Source: Robertmurraya sp047302285
Lineage (GTDB): Bacteria; Bacillota; Bacilli; Bacillales; Cytobacillaceae
Direction of reading: 5' to 3'
NCBI RefSeq assembly: GCF_047302285.1
Contig: NZ_CP154845.1
Coordinates: forward strand, 744,001 to 808,000
Length of the DNA: 64,000 bases
The position numbers and the translations under genes were made by a program. Positions within the stretch are counted from its first letter, which is position 1. Every line of letters starts with the position of its first letter. This document shows positions 26,256 through 35,452 of this stretch, piece by piece. The notes under the pieces are model-generated. The model saw only the letters and a program-made list of their open reading frames with translations. It was not told the DNA's origin and made no database searches.

Positions 26256-26723
26256 ATGCCTAAAGGCGCTGGTAAGGTTATAGCCCAAAATAAAAAAGCG
26301 TATCACGATTATTTTATCGAAGAGACGTTTGAAGCAGGAATTGTTTTACAAGGGACAGAGATTAAGGCGATTCGTGGCGGAAGAGTGAATTTAAAGGATT
26401 CTTACGCTCAAATTATGAACGGTGAAATGTTTTTAGTGGGAATGCATATCAGCCCGTACGAGCAAGGAAATCGTTACAATCATGATCCACTTCGTACGAG
26501 AAAACTTCTTCTTCATAAAAAAGAAATTAGCAAGCTGATCGGAGAGACGAAGCAAGATGGTTATTCGATTGTTCCTGTTAAGCTTTATTTGAAAAATGGT
26601 TATGCGAAAGTATTGATTGGTCTTGCGAAGGGTAAGAAAAAGTTCGATAAACGTGAGGACTTAAAGAAGAAGGAAGCAAAGCGTGATATCGAGCGTGCTT
26701 TCCGAGAAAGACAGAAGTTGTAA
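26256..26723 (+). CDS. smpB: SsrA-binding protein SmpB
   Basis: A 155-residue protein that delivers tmRNA to stalled ribosomes. Family motifs are clear: IEETFEAGIVLQGTEIKAIR, GRVNLKDSYAQI, and the basic C-terminal tail with KGKKKFDKREDLKKKEAKRD. ATG at 26256 is chosen because AGGGGG lies 8 bases upstream; the frame is open 40 codons further but without a ribosome site. ssrA, which encodes its RNA partner, begins 173 bases later. Confidence 0.96.
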   Translation: MPKGAGKVIAQNKKAYHDYFIEETFEAGIVLQGTEIKAIRGGRVNLKDSYAQIMNGEMFLVGMHISPYEQGNRYNHDPLRTRKLLLHKKEISKLIGETKQDGYSIVPVKLYLKNGYAKVLIGLAKGKKKFDKREDLKKKEAKRDIERAFRERQKL

Positions 26724-26757
26724 GGGTAGACTAAACATTTTTTACAGAACCTTACAA

Positions 26758-26785
26758 TTGATTTAGAGTATGTTTGTGATATAAT
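26758..26785 (+). promoter_or_regulatory. Promoter of ssrA
   Basis: TTGATT (26758-26763) and a consensus TATAAT (26780-26785) are 16 bases apart. Transcription from about 26792 would give a 5' leader of about 105 bases, to be removed to form the mature tmRNA end. Confidence 0.65.
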
Positions 26786-26896
26786 AATAAATGTCACCAA
26801 GAGTGACGCAAACTGATAGCTCATCTATTTCGAGCATTCCGTTTCATTCCATAAGTCTTGTTTGTGTGAAATACCATGAACAGACGTTAATAACAT

Positions 26897-27256
26897 GGGG
26901 ACGCTACGGATTCGACAGGGGTAGTTCGAGCTTAGGTTGCGAGTCGCAGGCGACGGCTGCGTACTAACGTCAACGCCTATAACTGGCAAACAACAAAACA
27001 ACTTCGCTTTTGCTGCTTAATTAGCGCATAGCGGTTCGCCCCTCCATCGCCCATGTGGTAGGGTAGCGGACTCAACTTTAGTGGGCTACACCGGATCTCA
27101 CCGTCTGAGGGAGAAGGAAGAGCATAACCAGACTAGCTGACCGGGCGCCTGTCGATAGGCAGATGGCTCAGCGAAACACGAATATGTCGACTACACTCGT
27201 AGAAGCTTAAGTGCCGATATCTTTGGACGTGGGTTCGACTCCCACCGTCTCCACCA
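26897..27256 (+). ncRNA. ssrA: Transfer-messenger RNA (tmRNA)
   Basis: A 360-base RNA that rescues stalled ribosomes and tags their products. The 5' end GGGGACGCTACGG pairs with the 3' end CCGTCTCC, followed by ACCA; the T-arm GGTTCGACTCC lies just before. The tag frame runs 26985-27020 and encodes GKQQNNFAFAA before TAA, so the full tag is AGKQQNNFAFAA including the charged Ala. That matches the pattern of Bacillus tags, with FAFAA in place of the commoner FALAA. A terminator overlaps its 3' end, and a Tn7-like element starts 31 bases later. Confidence 0.97.
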
Positions 27257-27278
27257 AATACATATTTGGTGGTTTTTT
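27251..27278 (+). terminator. ssrA terminator
   Basis: CCACCAAAT (27251-27259) pairs with ATTTGGTGG (27264-27272), followed by six T. The stem includes the CCA end of the tmRNA, so processing must open it. Confidence 0.85.
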
Positions 27279-27287
27279 ATTTTTGTG

Positions 27288-27333
27288 TGTGACGTAAAGC
27301 ATAAAATTTCCGTTTGGAAACTTTATGCTTTAT
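27288..27333 (+). repeat. Left end of the Tn7-like element, TnsB-type sites
   Basis: The terminal repeat (27288-27311) is followed by an inverted copy of the site core, GGAAACTTTATGCTTTA, at 27316-27332. Together they form a near-perfect hairpin with a T-run, so this end may also act as a terminator. A third site lies at 29035-29055 and was about 2 bases plus a T-run away before the IS came in between. Confidence 0.85.
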
Positions 27334-27340
27334 TTTTTTT

Positions 27341-29026
27341 CTTGCGCGGCACAACTAACACAATTGGTTAGTTGTGCCGTTTCCATTTGCTTTCAATAAT
27401 GTTTAAATATGCATCTGGGTCCTGTTTAAACCGTCTCTGTTTTGTGTGTTCATATATTCGCCTATTCCATTTTTTTGATTCTTTTTTGTAAGCAGAATAG
27501 GTGGCATTCTGAATCTTTTGCAGTCCATCCTGCTCATTTTTAACATTTTCGACGAATACGATATTTTCTCCATGACGAACAATGTATCGATTCCAGGTTC
27601 GACTTCCTGTAATCCTACGATGCCTTACTTTTGTTCTTCTAAAGAAAAGTTCTAGGTCATTATTTGTCCTTGGTAGGAGGGGAAAATCATAAAAGGTGAA
27701 GAGGCCTTTCCAAAATCCTTTACTATATCTCATCAGATTGTCCACAAAGGTTAAATCATCTTCACGGTTTAGTTCTTTTTCTATTTGGATCAAATATCTT
27801 CTCAATCTAGATTCAACCCAGGAACTTGATTTATTTTCTAAAGGTTCCATGATTGTGGCAATCCGTTTAAAACGTCGGTCCCATCGTTTTATGAGCTGAT
27901 AATCCTTTTTATAGTTATCAACATTACTGACTATTCTGAACAACTTTTTAAGAAGAGGAGTCCCCTTTTTTATCCAGGCATTTTTCAATCGAGTCTTTGA
28001 TTGATTTTGTTCGCTCAAAAACTCGTGTACCTGGCAATTCAAACGGTGGCTTTCCATCTTCTAAAAGGACGGATCGAATCGCTGCGACATAATCACTCGC
28101 GATTTCTTCTTCCAATCCTGATGGTGATTCTTCTATTTTCCTTTCGATTTCTCGGATTCCCCTTAATTTCTTTTTGATGTTTGTCTTTAATTTTCGGTCC
28201 TTTTCTACCAATGGTTTCGCGATATCTTTGAAGTAATGGAACTGACAATATTGATAAGGAATGTCAGGAGCTATTTTCTCGATTGCCAAACGGATCGACT
28301 GTTGGCCATCGCTAATAAAACCTTTAATTGGGTATCCCCAATCAAGGATTGGTTGAATGATTCCAATCAATTCTTGAGAGGCGCTGCTCTTTAAATTGTG
28401 TGCTGCCAAAATGGTGCCACTTAAGACCTCTCGTATGACATACAATGTTTCATTTCCTTTTTCAGGTTGAACACCATCAATGGATAAGACAAGGCCACCG
28501 TTTTGTTCAACCACTTCGTTCAGAGTATCTTTCATATTATCTTGAATCGCTGATCTAAGTAGTAACGCATAACGTTCGTACAGTTTTTGAACTTGCCTTT
28601 CTGATATTTTCACCTGCTTCTCAGACAGGATAGTGGCGATTTCCGAACGGGTTTTATGTTCCTTGAAACGCAAGTGTCCAATGTGTGCAATGACATCCAT
28701 CCCATAAGTGATGTGTTTCATACTAAGCTGTTCTGCTTCAGCAGAACGGTAAACAGAATTGTTTTCACAAGCGTTATTTTCACAACGATAACCTAGATTG
28801 ATAACTTTAAATTCCCCTTTTAGGGTAGAGATGGTTTTTCGCCAAACAGGGTGACAATAAGTTAATTTCGTGTTGCAGTCAGGGCAATTTATAATTTCAG
28901 GACTGTAATAGATAGATTCGAGTGGATTCAGCCGATTTTTTGTACGCATAAATAAACACCAACTTATATGATTTATAAGTCTATTATAACTCATTATCGT
29001 TGTTGGTGTTATTTATTCCGTATAAG
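27341..29026 (-). mobile_element. Insertion sequence in the transposon left end
   Basis: A 1,686-bp insertion sequence bounded by imperfect inverted repeats: CTTGCGCGGCACAACTAACA at 27341 and, in reverse complement, CTTATACGGAATAAATAACA ending at 29026. Eight T flank each side (27333-27340 and 29027-29034), consistent with an 8-bp target duplication, though a homopolymer target makes this less certain. It carries one frameshifted transposase gene. The family is not certain; the duplication size and DDE-type protein suit ISL3 or IS256-like groups. Confidence 0.75.
27368..28949 (-). pseudogene. Frameshifted IS transposase
   Basis: Two overlapping frames together encode one transposase of about 525 residues. 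The first part has a zinc-finger-like N-terminus (CPDCNTKLTYCHP, CENNACENN), then the catalytic core with LSIDGVQ and FISDGQQSIRLAI. The second part resumes at GTPLLKKLFRIV and ends at TAA 27368. The break is at a run of six A followed by four G near 27966; removing one A joins the frames (DKK then GTPLL). The shift is not the -1 direction used by programmed IS frameshifting, so mutation or a base-calling error is more likely. A hairpin (27348-27378) overlaps the stop. Confidence 0.8.
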
Positions 29027-29034
29027 TTTTTTTT

Positions 29035-29055
29035 AGGAAATTTTATGCTTTATTT
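29035..29055 (-). repeat. Third TnsB-type site of the left end
   Basis: AGGAAATTTTATGCTTTATT matches the core of the terminal repeat in inverted orientation. The IS at 27341-29026 now separates it from the first two sites. Confidence 0.75.
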
Positions 29056-29105
29056 CTATAATAAAAGCTCTTTTTCGTTTGTTAATCGTGGTTATTAGCA
29101 AACGA

Positions 29106-29234
29106 TTATAACTCATTAATAATGAAATCAATCAACACCATATCATATTCTTCAGTATATCCTTTCTTGATCAGTTCAATAGCTTTTATTAAGATTTTCA
29201 TACTCACTATATTTTTTTTTGCTTTTCTAATCAT
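29106..29234 (-). CDS. Small 42-residue protein inside the transposon
   Basis: A short frame from ATG 29234 to TAA 29106, with GAGGTG 8 bases before the start. It encodes MIRKAKKNIVSMKILIKAIE followed by LIKKGYTEEYDMVLIDFIIN and EL, two likely helices. Size and pattern recall Sda-type inhibitors of sporulation kinases, but I cannot show homology. The rest of 29056-29436 has no other candidate gene. Confidence 0.45.
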   Translation of the reverse strand: MIRKAKKNIVSMKILIKAIELIKKGYTEEYDMVLIDFIINEL

Positions 29235-29436
29235 TTTTTTCACCTCGACTCAATTATATAAAAATCAACAATTAAGTGTTACAGAGCCAAAATAAAAAGA
29301 GAAAGTTGCTTTTACTAGATAAAAAAATCCCTTTATCCTCTAACTCACTCTTAAACGATAGAAAATATGGTAAATTGTAAACATAAGCAAACCATTGGAA
29401 GGTAATGGGAGATTTTTGGGATTGGAATGATGTTGT

Positions 29437-30456
29437 ATGGATAGGCAGGATTTAATTAATTTTTATAAGGATACTAACTATAGAGGAACGAGTTTGTCTA
29501 TTAGAGGAATTCCTCCTAGACCAAGTGAATGGAATGTACCTCTTTTCATTAAGAAAATTTACCCTGAAAATATTGACTTATTTAAAAATTCGGTATCAAA
29601 TAAATCAATTGAAATTCAGTTGGATAATGAAGATATAAATTATTTTAAGTCCCTTATGCTGCATGAGTCATTATTTAATTTTTATAAAGCATACTATAAT
29701 TATTTATGTGCATTAAAATTGTATGATGGCGGACTTCAACATTGGATTGATATAACTGCGTATCACGCCAAGTTATATATGGCAAATAGTATCATAGCTC
29801 TAACTGGTAATTCTAGGTATGTAGTAAATGGAAATAATAGAAATTTTGTTGGGGATATTTACAAATTGGTAAATCCAAAGGGATATAATAGAAATATAGA
29901 GACAAACGGTAAATTTGTTGAGGAACATGCAAAATATGGTATAGAGATTAATATTGAACCATCTTCTGGACAAGGAGTACTTCGTATAATTGCGAATTTA
30001 GGTAGCGGAGGATCACATAGTTATATCTGGAATAAGTATTCTGAAATAGACACCACTGAATTTGATATTACTAGAATGACATATGATTATCCAAAACATC
30101 TTTCTAATGAGAGAAATCTTGAAAATTATTCATTTGATGGATATAAACAATTAGACTTTAACTTGGGAATGGAGAATTTTAAGGATTATTTTGAAAGAGA
30201 TTATATTAAAAACCAAGCACATTTAATTTATACTAGTGAGACCGCAATTATACTCGGTCTAATAGGTGAATTATATAATTTATATAAATCGCTGGGAGTT
30301 AATAATCTACCTATTGAAAGGGAAAAATTGATTTTTATGTGTGAGTACTCACTAAGGGATACAAAACAATCAAAAAAGTTGGTTGATTTAATTAAATCTG
30401 GTTTTCCACAACAGAATAAATATATTGCTGAGTTTCATCAGTATGAGTCCTATTAG
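29437..30456 (+). CDS. Uncharacterised cargo protein, 339 residues
   Basis: I do not recognise this protein. It has no signal peptide or membrane segment and is rich in Asn, Tyr and Ile, as expected for an AT-rich cargo gene. A central HWIDITAYHAKLYMANSIIAL stretch looks like buried helix. The gene is followed 137 bases later by a PD-(D/E)XK nuclease gene on the same strand, so the two may be a functional pair, for example in defence against phage or plasmids. No strong ribosome site is visible before the ATG (GGAATGATGTTGT), so the start is uncertain. Confidence 0.6.
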   Translation: MDRQDLINFYKDTNYRGTSLSIRGIPPRPSEWNVPLFIKKIYPENIDLFKNSVSNKSIEIQLDNEDINYFKSLMLHESLFNFYKAYYNYLCALKLYDGGLQHWIDITAYHAKLYMANSIIALTGNSRYVVNGNNRNFVGDIYKLVNPKGYNRNIETNGKFVEEHAKYGIEINIEPSSGQGVLRIIANLGSGGSHSYIWNKYSEIDTTEFDITRMTYDYPKHLSNERNLENYSFDGYKQLDFNLGMENFKDYFERDYIKNQAHLIYTSETAIILGLIGELYNLYKSLGVNNLPIEREKLIFMCEYSLRDTKQSKKLVDLIKSGFPQQNKYIAEFHQYESY

Positions 30457-30593
30457 ATTTAATATTAGTAAAAGCTTTATAGTGTTAGTCTTTACGATTA
30501 ATAAATTGTTGTCTTCAAAGTGAAACACATATTCATTATTCCTCAACTCAATAGAAATCAATGTGCGATTTACATTATAAGCGAGGTGTAAAA

Positions 30594-31526
30594 ATGAAAA
30601 CAGTTTTCCCAAAAGATATAGCAGATTCTATGAGAACGTGTATTTTATCTATTTTTTGGCCCAAAAAAGATATAATATCTTTTTTTGACAATAATGGTTG
30701 TACAAAAAATGATGTAAAGAACGTAATAAATTTTGAGGAACTTAGTAGATCCGAAATAATTGATCGGGTCTTTAATAAACTTTCTATACGTAGTGATGGT
30801 GGGATTGAGCAATTTAGAAGTATGTTACAGGCATTAGTGAATTGGGATCATTTTGATCCGTACTATTTTAAAAAACTAAAGAAGTTGGACGAAAGTGAAG
30901 CTATTCGAAATATAAACCATTTAAAGCAACTTCAAGAAATTAGAGATGCAAAGATAAAAAAGCAAAAAGAAGAACGTGAGAGAAGGGAAAAGGAAACTTA
31001 CCTCAAGAAAAATACACTTGAACAGTTAAGAAACCATTATATACATCTATATCAAGGTAAGGATGAATTCGGTAATAGTATATCGCTACAACAAAGAGGA
31101 TATTTACTAGAAAATTTTTTGAGAGATTTATCAATTTATGAATCTCTTACTATTTCTGATCCAATTAAGTTAATCGGTGAGCAGATTGATGGCACGATAA
31201 AATATGATGGGGAAAACTATATTTTAGAAGCAAAATGGCAAGATTCCTTAACAGCGTCAAATGCGTTATACCAATTTGCCTATAAAGTTGAAGGTAAATT
31301 GTATGGCAGAGGTTTATTTATTTCAATAAATGGTTATTCTGCTGATTCAGTTTATGCTCTAGTAAAAGGTAAAGCACTCAATACAATATTAATTGATGGA
31401 GCTGACTTAATCCTTGTGGTGGAAGGGTTATTTAGTTTTAAAGAAGTTCTAGACCAGAAAATCAAAGCTGCACAAACGATGGGTAAGATATACATAGATG
31501 TAAATACCATGAAAGATAAAGTGTAA
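30594..31526 (+). CDS. PD-(D/E)XK restriction-type nuclease
   Basis: A 310-residue protein. After an N-terminal helical domain and a charged coiled coil (about 100-140, KKQKEERERREKE) comes a restriction-endonuclease-like domain: Glu173 in YLLENFL, Asp199 in EQIDGTI, and Glu212-Ala-Lys214 in ILEAKW. The following ALYQFAYKVEGKLYGRGLFI agrees with Mrr-like cores. ATG at 30594 is preferred because GAGGTG lies 8 bases upstream. It is likely a DNA nuclease used in defence, possibly acting with the preceding gene. No methyltransferase is adjacent, which argues for a modification-dependent or abortive type. Confidence 0.7.
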   Translation: MKTVFPKDIADSMRTCILSIFWPKKDIISFFDNNGCTKNDVKNVINFEELSRSEIIDRVFNKLSIRSDGGIEQFRSMLQALVNWDHFDPYYFKKLKKLDESEAIRNINHLKQLQEIRDAKIKKQKEERERREKETYLKKNTLEQLRNHYIHLYQGKDEFGNSISLQQRGYLLENFLRDLSIYESLTISDPIKLIGEQIDGTIKYDGENYILEAKWQDSLTASNALYQFAYKVEGKLYGRGLFISINGYSADSVYALVKGKALNTILIDGADLILVVEGLFSFKEVLDQKIKAAQTMGKIYIDVNTMKDKV

Positions 31527-31548
31527 AATGAACAGGTGGTAAAAGGTT

Positions 31549-31582
31549 CTCTAGAACCATATCCTAATTTATGGTTCTAGAG
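31549..31582 (+). terminator. Hairpin after the nuclease gene
   Basis: CTCTAGAACCAT (31549-31560) pairs perfectly with ATGGTTCTAGAG (31571-31582). No T-run follows, so termination is only possible. Confidence 0.45.
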
Positions 31583-31711
31583 TGGGTATGGATGATTATT
31601 CCATTAATACTTATAATGCTAGGTCGAATATTTTAGTAACAACAATAAAGGCATTTAGTGAATGCGCCTCATTGACTGGTTTGAACGAATCTTAAAATTG
31701 TCTTTGGTGAT

Positions 31712-32434
31712 TTATTTAAAAGGTAATTCATCTGAATAAGAAATGATACTTTTTAACTCATTTATTAAAAGGATCAAAGAATCCTTAGCTCGTATATTAT
31801 TATTGCTGTCATGGCCATTAAAGAATTTTAAATATCCCTTTAGTAATGAGATAGAACTATTAAAAATTTTCTCTATTTCTCCTATATTTGCTTGATAAAG
31901 CAGATAAGGTAATTTGGTGATTGTTGTAATAACACTATTAAATTGAGTAATTTCATTATCATTAAAGACGTTATTAGCAATAAAAGTGGACAAGCTTCTA
32001 TTACAATTAATAATTCTGTTGAATAAAGGGGAGCGCTGTTCTACATAATGAATAAATTCTAAATCCCCTTTGCTAGCTTCAGCATAATTTTCAAGGGATT
32101 CTCTAATTAACTTAATAAAGGAGTTATAGTTTTCTGGATAGTTAGTCATGGAAAATAGGATGTCATCCTGTGTTTGATCATGATCTCGGTAAATAATTAT
32201 ACTCATAAAAAGAAGAGAGTACCCATCTGAATAATATTTTAATAGCCAATCATGGTAGCGAATTAAATGCTCAGTCCAAGCTACGTAGGCATTGTCTTCC
32301 TCAATAGGAAATTCGAATTCATAAGGATCATCTGAGGGGTCATCATACCAAGTTAAATCCACTTCATAAAATTCGTTATTACATTTCTCATTGTTTATTT
32401 TGTGATTTCTGAATACTGCTCTAAATGACAACAT
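31712..32434 (-). CDS. Uncharacterised cargo protein, 240 residues
   Basis: Not recognised. It is a soluble acidic protein beginning MLSFRAVFRNHKINNEKCNN, with a helical C-terminal half. GGAGGCAAT lies just before the ATG. It converges with the nuclease gene. Solitary soluble proteins of this kind in cargo regions are sometimes immunity or anti-restriction proteins, but nothing in the sequence shows this. Confidence 0.6.
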   Translation of the reverse strand: MLSFRAVFRNHKINNEKCNNEFYEVDLTWYDDPSDDPYEFEFPIEEDNAYVAWTEHLIRYHDWLLKYYSDGYSLLFMSIIIYRDHDQTQDDILFSMTNYPENYNSFIKLIRESLENYAEASKGDLEFIHYVEQRSPLFNRIINCNRSLSTFIANNVFNDNEITQFNSVITTITKLPYLLYQANIGEIEKIFNSSISLLKGYLKFFNGHDSNNNIRAKDSLILLINELKSIISYSDELPFK

Positions 32435-33011
32435 TTTTATTGCCTCCTGAATAATTTTAAATATTATACTAGGATAAATTTATATTTTAATATGTTTATT
32501 AAGTTTTTTTGAAGAATTTTCTCGAAAGGAAAACACATAGAACTTTTGGTGGAACAAATGGATTAAATGACAGTCTTACCGCGGCTAGTTAACAAATGCA
32601 TTGAAGAAATAGCCACGGAATCTAATTTGTAATAGTGGAAAAACGAGGGAACTTATAATTCTAAATAATCCAAAAATATATAATTCTTGCAAGTTTTGCC
32701 TCTCACATTTTTTCTTTTCCTGTTTGAGAGAAGTATCATATTTGACAATATCTAATATTATCATTTGTACAAAAGAAACGTCTTTTAGATAAGTGTATTT
32801 TGCAATAAACAATAAGTCAGGTGGTAAGCCGACCATATCAACTATAAAAGGACAGATCTCATGGACAATAAAACTAATGACTTCATTTGAACAATGTTTT
32901 TCATCAATAAATATGAAATTATCAAAGGCTGAGTTAGTTTACACATACATAAATGATATTGCAAAAAGTTTACATGATCCTAATAAATATGGCTCTACTT
33001 CTGCTGTGTGA
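32435..33011. other. Gap with gene debris
   Basis: No intact gene. On the plus strand around 32915-33010 a stretch reading KLSKAELVYTYINDIAKSLH looks like coding remnant with no proper start or stop context. The rest is AT-rich and featureless. Confidence 0.35.
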
Positions 33012-33290
33012 TTATTGCGATGAAATTGAAAGTGTGACATTAGCTTTACTCTCTATTCGACTGCATATATCTTCAGCTACGACTAAAGGGTTTATGAGTT
33101 TACTGTTCAATAAGGCTACTATTTCCTCCCTGCCATATCTAGTACTAAAACCATAATTCAGTGTTTCTCCTTTCATTATTGTAGTGACTTGTTTTAAAGC
33201 AATATCACAAGTTTCATGACCTTTTGTATCACTTAGGTCCTTGAAGTTGTCAATATTTTTGCTTTGAAATTAAGGTTGATCGAAGACACC
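33012..33290 (-). pseudogene. GGDEF-like domain fragment
   Basis: The minus strand reads IDNFKDLSDTKGHETCDIAL, then FSTRYGREEIVALLN, ending with TAA at 33012. This follows the GGDEF cyclase pattern (IDxFKxINDxxGHxxGD, then RYGGEEF), but the active-site loop is degraded to GREEI and the N-terminal part is missing. It is a relic of a diguanylate cyclase or of a related GGDEF-fold polymerase. Confidence 0.6.
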
Positions 33291-33677
33291 TTACAAACCC
33301 GTATTCTGCTTTAGCATATTTAGATTTTGGTTTAATAAAAAGGTTTAATCATTTCGTAGTGATGTTACTCAACAATCGCTACACGTTACTTTAAGTGTAA
33401 GCATTCACATAAGCATATATTCTATGTTATAGCTCCATTATTAACTTAATTTTTCAGATATCATAACAATTTCCTTAGTTAGATAACAGGATTAAAGCTA
33501 GGTCTATACATTCCTTCCAATACCTCCAACTAATTTGTTATTTAAACAATGCCGTCTTTAAAGTTCAACATTAATTTTCTTTTCTGTTGACATAGAAAAG
33601 AGCACTCCTTGTTGAAGGAATGCATCCATTAATATAATACAAAAATTGGGCTTTTAATAACTGGTTTAATCTAATAT
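33291..33677. other. Gap without gene
   Basis: A 387-base AT-rich stretch. I see no open frame with a ribosome site, no repeat and no clear terminator. Confidence 0.4.
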
Positions 33678-34070
33678 TTAATTTGAACCAAGTTCTTTTC
33701 CTATCAATATTTTATATAAGGACGAAGAATCAGTTTTTGAAAAACTACCATAATTTTTATTATTTGTATCGATAATCTCTAATATATTTTCTTGAGGGCT
33801 TATCCAAATATGATAAATCTTATTTAACTTAAGATCTGGTTCACTCTCCATATTTACTTCTACATTCTTTTGCCATTTGGCACCTTTGAGAATATCAATA
33901 ACTTTTTGTACTGTTTCTTTGTCTTTAATTTCATTAGTCACTTCATAGTCAGCACTATTGACTAGGCTTTCAATTACCAGTGTTGAATCCTCATTAAAAT
34001 TCACAACATCTTTTTGCCCGCATCCACCTATAAATAATAAAAGAATAATTAATAAAATGAATTTTTTCAC
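33678..34070 (-). CDS. Small lipoprotein
   Basis: A 130-residue protein with a lipoprotein signal (MKKFILLIILLLFIGGCGQK), Cys17 being the lipid attachment site. The mature part is a small acidic domain (VVNFNEDSTLVIESL...) of unknown role. AGGAGG precedes the ATG. It should sit on the outer face of the membrane. Confidence 0.75.
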   Translation of the reverse strand: MKKFILLIILLLFIGGCGQKDVVNFNEDSTLVIESLVNSADYEVTNEIKDKETVQKVIDILKGAKWQKNVEVNMESEPDLKLNKIYHIWISPQENILEIIDTNNKNYGSFSKTDSSSLYKILIGKELGSN

Positions 34071-34732
34071 AATAAACCTCCTCCTTTCTAATGAAACGTT
34101 GCATCATAAAAAGTTGTTCCCTCCGGTTTATAATTATTTATTCTCAAAGTTTCAACTTAAATGGAACTTTTCCCTTCTTCCGGGAATTATACCTAAAGTA
34201 AGGTTATTATCCAACTCCATTTCTCTTCTTCCCTGTGCTCTTAGTATTCCACGAAGCTGAAACTGATCAATAGTAAAGACAAAAAGATTGATGGATGAGA
34301 GTTGTAATGCTTATATTTACAAGCCCGCCTAACGTCAGAACTGGTTAAGTTTGGAATAGGTAATATGACCGTCCTCATAATCTCCACGACAGTCGCTCCT
34401 ACTTATCCTCCCATGTCTCTTCGGATGGCTCTCCATACATTTCTTCGTTGTACCATGAGTGGAGGTCGGATAAACTCCCATGCTAGGTCTCTACCCGCAT
34501 AAACCCATGTATTCTACTTAATTGAGTTAAATCCTTATACAAACCACCGACTCAACCCTTAGTTTAGTTATTCAATAAAACCTTTCAATTTTAGGGGAAC
34601 CTATTATCTACTTCTAAACATATCAAAAAATAAATTATATTGCAAATTATTTGAATTTTTTAAATATTTTGATTGGCATGGAAAATAATTAACAATAATA
34701 TAAAGGTAAATTTAAAAAAGGAGGGTTAATTA
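34071..34732. other. Gap with an unidentified GC-richer relic
   Basis: No intact gene. Between about 34320 and 34510 composition is less AT-rich than the cargo around it. The minus strand there reads HGSLSDLHSWYNEEMYGEPS, followed by EETWEDK and a stop near 34397, which looks like the tail of a decayed gene. I cannot name it. Confidence 0.35.
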
Positions 34733-35428
34733 ATGGTAAAGCCTAAATTGTCTAGATGTGTTATGCTTGCAGGTATTCTGTTTCTAACAGGGTGCCAATC
34801 AGACGCTAGTTCGCAGAAGATTATGCAACAAGAAGTCATCGTTAGTGATAAAGTTTCAAAAAAAAGTGAACTTGAGAATGAGGAATACAAGTTTGTCGGA
34901 CTAACAGGGGAATTATTTGCGTCCGTAGATATTTTCCCCTTCGACAAATTGAAAGGTGAAGCTGATTTAATAGCAGAAGTGAAGGTTATCAAAAAAGTGG
35001 GAGAAATAGATCTACCTACCCCTAAATCGATCTTTGAGTTGCAAGTAGAAAATGTTATTGAAGGAGATGAAACAAAAAAATATTCAAGCATTACTGTATA
35101 CCAGGTAGGCAATAGTGATTGGATATATCATGAGGATAAATATACTTTAGAATCTGGGAATAAATATATACTTTTTTTAAAGGAAACTATAAATTCAGAC
35201 AATAGCGACTACTGGATTTTGAATGAGGAAGCAGGACTTTATCAGGTCCTGAATGAAAATGTTATAGTGAACCTTGCCTATAACGATGAAGAATTAAATG
35301 CAATATCAATTGATCAATCGACGATTAATAAGCAAATTGTCTTTAATTCTTTATCAGAAAGTAATGCTGACCAGGAAATCCAATATTTTGACAGAGAAAA
35401 ATTCTTGCGTAGCGTAAAAGAAAATTAA
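34733..35428 (+). CDS. Lipoprotein next to a matrixin-like protease
   Basis: A 231-residue secreted lipoprotein. The signal ends in FLTGC (Cys21). The mature protein contains a compact beta-rich domain (LIAEVKVIKKVGEID, YLVGNSDWIYHED-like stretch) with no catalytic motif I can see. GGAGGGTT precedes the ATG. The protease gene starts 24 bases after its stop, so the two are probably one operon, and this protein may be a partner, inhibitor or substrate anchor of the protease. Confidence 0.75.
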   Translation: MVKPKLSRCVMLAGILFLTGCQSDASSQKIMQQEVIVSDKVSKKSELENEEYKFVGLTGELFASVDIFPFDKLKGEADLIAEVKVIKKVGEIDLPTPKSIFELQVENVIEGDETKKYSSITVYQVGNSDWIYHEDKYTLESGNKYILFLKETINSDNSDYWILNEEAGLYQVLNENVIVNLAYNDEELNAISIDQSTINKQIVFNSLSESNADQEIQYFDREKFLRSVKEN

Positions 35429-35452
35429 ATTAACAAAAACGAGGTGAGAATA

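Noticed and set aside
27948..28057. Programmed frameshifting of the IS transposase
   Set aside because: The run of A before G looks slippery, but the second frame is +1 from the first, not the usual -1, and one extra A explains the break.
27296..29055. AAAGCATAAAATTTCC repeats taken as the ends of the frameshifted IS
   Set aside because: The same core recurs at 57.7-57.9 kb and forms the ends of the 30.7-kb element. The IS has its own ends (27341, 29026) flanked by eight T.
34320..34510. Possible group II intron or structured RNA
   Set aside because: Composition and short pairings drew attention, but no domain V-like hairpin, intron ORF or 5' consensus could be found.
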